DNA of 7,122 bases. It comes from Candidatus Peregrinibacteria bacterium (lineage in GTDB: Bacteria; Patescibacteriota; Gracilibacteria; UM-FILTER-43-11). The notes under the pieces are model-generated. The model saw nothing but the letters and a program-made list of their open reading frames with translations. It ran no database searches and had not been told where the DNA came from. Location of the stretch: positions 1-7,122 of the forward strand of contig DAOWGG010000050.1 in NCBI GenBank assembly GCA_030637565.1, in the 5' to 3' direction. The position numbers were made by a program, and so were the translations under genes. Positions 6,273 to 7,122 of this stretch are shown one piece after another. Position 1 is the first letter of the stretch; each line of letters begins with the position of its first letter.

Positions 6273-7025
6273 TTACCCCATCGCTTTTTCCATTAATTCA
6301 TCACTGATGTCGAAGTTGCTGGAGACACTGGTAACGTCTTCATCTTCCTCTAAAGCTTCGATGAAGGTGAGGACCTTTCTGGCTTCCTCCTCACTTTCAA
6401 TTTTAACGGTGTTGCTGGGAATCAAAAGTACTTCGGCGTTTTCAGGCTCTACTCCCTGCTCCTTTAAGCTGTCGTTTACGGCGATCATTTCACTGGGGTT
6501 GGTTGTGATTTCGATTAGACCATCTTCCATTTGAATATCTTCAGCACCTGCTTCAATAGCAGCCATTTCAACTTCGTCTGAATCTTTACCCTCCATATTC
6601 ACTGTGATCACTCCTTTTCGTTCAAACATCCAGGCAACGCTTCCGTTAGCTCCTAAGTTTCCCCCTTTTTTTCCAAAAACAGTTCGAACGTTTGTATAGG
6701 TTCTATTTTTATTATCACTGAGACATTCAACAATAATAGCAGTTCCTGCTGGGCCGTAGCCTTCGTAAGTGATTTCAGATATTTCAGCGCCATCTTTCAG
6801 CTCACCCGTTCCACGTTTAACGGCTCGGTCGATGTTGTTGTTGGGCACATTGGCTTTTTTTGCATTATCAATCGCAAGTCGAAGATTAGGGTTCATGTCA
6901 GCGTCTCCGCCGCTGCGTGCGGCAATGGTGATGAGGTTAGCGTGCTGTGTGAAGACTTTTCCGCGTTTGGCGTCCGTTGCTGCTTTTTTGTGCTTAATGG
7001 AATGCCATTTACTGTGACCACTCAT
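6273..7025 (-). CDS. yebC: YebC/PmpR (TACO1) family protein
   Basis: A 250-residue cytoplasmic protein of normal family length. It opens with MSGHSKWHSIKHKK and AKRGKVF (residues 1-25), the near-invariant YebC start, which fixes the start codon. Other hallmarks are RLAIDNAKKANVP (49-61), KRGTGE (70-75), YEGYGPAG (87-94), NLGANGSVAWMF (123-134) and the C-terminal SVSSNFDI (233-240). The family has been described as DNA-binding regulators (PmpR). Its mitochondrial relative TACO1 acts in translation, and newer work on bacterial members supports a role on the ribosome at difficult sequences. Which applies here cannot be read from sequence. Like most genes in the window it lacks a Shine-Dalgarno. 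It converges on the ABC operon, from which it is separated by 230 bases. It is probably expressed independently of that operon. Confidence 0.96.
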   Translation of the reverse strand: MSGHSKWHSIKHKKAATDAKRGKVFTQHANLITIAARSGGDADMNPNLRLAIDNAKKANVPNNNIDRAVKRGTGELKDGAEISEITYEGYGPAGTAIIVECLSDNKNRTYTNVRTVFGKKGGNLGANGSVAWMFERKGVITVNMEGKDSDEVEMAAIEAGAEDIQMEDGLIEITTNPSEMIAVNDSLKEQGVEPENAEVLLIPSNTVKIESEEEARKVLTFIEALEEDEDVTSVSSNFDISDELMEKAMG

Positions 7026-7051
7026 AGTTTTTAGTTAAAATTACAAATCAA

Positions 7052-7095
7052 AAATGCAAGTGTAAGATTATCATAAAAATCAAACACTTGCATTT
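7052..7095 (-). terminator. Perfect 12-bp inverted repeat upstream of yebC
   Basis: AAATGCAAGTGT (7052-7063) is perfectly complementary to ACACTTGCATTT (7084-7095), with a 20-base AT-rich loop. On the minus strand the second arm runs into five T (7054-7050), so it may terminate a gene lying beyond the right edge and reading toward yebC. It ends only 26 bases before the yebC ATG. An operator or a leader hairpin controlling yebC is the main alternative. GATAAT (minus strand, 7072-7067) inside the loop resembles a -10 box, but no matching -35 was found. Confidence 0.5.
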
Positions 7096-7122
7096 CCTAG
7101 TTTCAGTAATTACCTCTATTTA

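Noticed and set aside
1..7122. CRISPR array, insertion sequence or known defence system
   Set aside because: No regularly spaced direct repeats, transposase, terminal repeats or defence-type domains were seen on either strand.

Overview
The window carries a complete four-gene ABC-transporter operon of the GldA/GldF/GldG type with a DUF4340 partner, a tRNA-Arg gene, a convergent yebC gene, and the 3' part of a long gene of unknown function. DNA is AT-rich throughout, intergenic spaces are short, and most genes lack a clear Shine-Dalgarno sequence. The YebC N-terminus (MSGHSKWHSIKHKK) is bacterial and of the classical YebC type, and the tRNA gene encodes its CCA end. A Patescibacteria (CPR)-type genome, for example a Peregrinibacteria or Gracilibacteria relative, fits the YebC sequence style, but this is a weak inference. 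Other low-GC lineages remain possible. The standard code fits: no reading frame is interrupted by TGA.

Layout. Positions 1-1461 (+) hold the 3' part of a soluble, charged, unrecognised protein that is open at the left edge. Positions 1539-1614 (-) hold tRNA-Arg(UCU). Positions 1615-1779 form a divergent intergenic region. It has an inverted repeat in the tRNA leader and a good extended -10 promoter facing the transporter operon. Positions 1780-6042 (+) are the operon: ATPase, six-helix ABC-2 permease, GldG-like auxiliary protein and DUF4340 membrane-anchored protein. Gaps are 3 nt, a 23-nt overlap, and 23 nt. Positions 6043-6272 separate two convergent genes and are unusually rich in inverted repeats. 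The strongest is a long bulged hairpin followed directly by seven T on the minus strand, which reads as the yebC terminator. Positions 6273-7025 (-) are yebC. Just upstream of it lies a perfect 12-bp inverted repeat (7052-7095).

How the genes work together. The ATPase and permease should form the core transporter. The GldG-like and DUF4340 proteins are membrane-anchored extracytoplasmic partners that accompany this transporter in several phyla. In Bacteroidetes, GldA/F/G are needed for gliding, but outside that phylum the substrate is not established and none can be read from this sequence. The tRNA and yebC are housekeeping genes with no evident link to the transporter. The less ordinary parts are the structured convergent intergenic region, the repeat before yebC and the unrecognised first gene.
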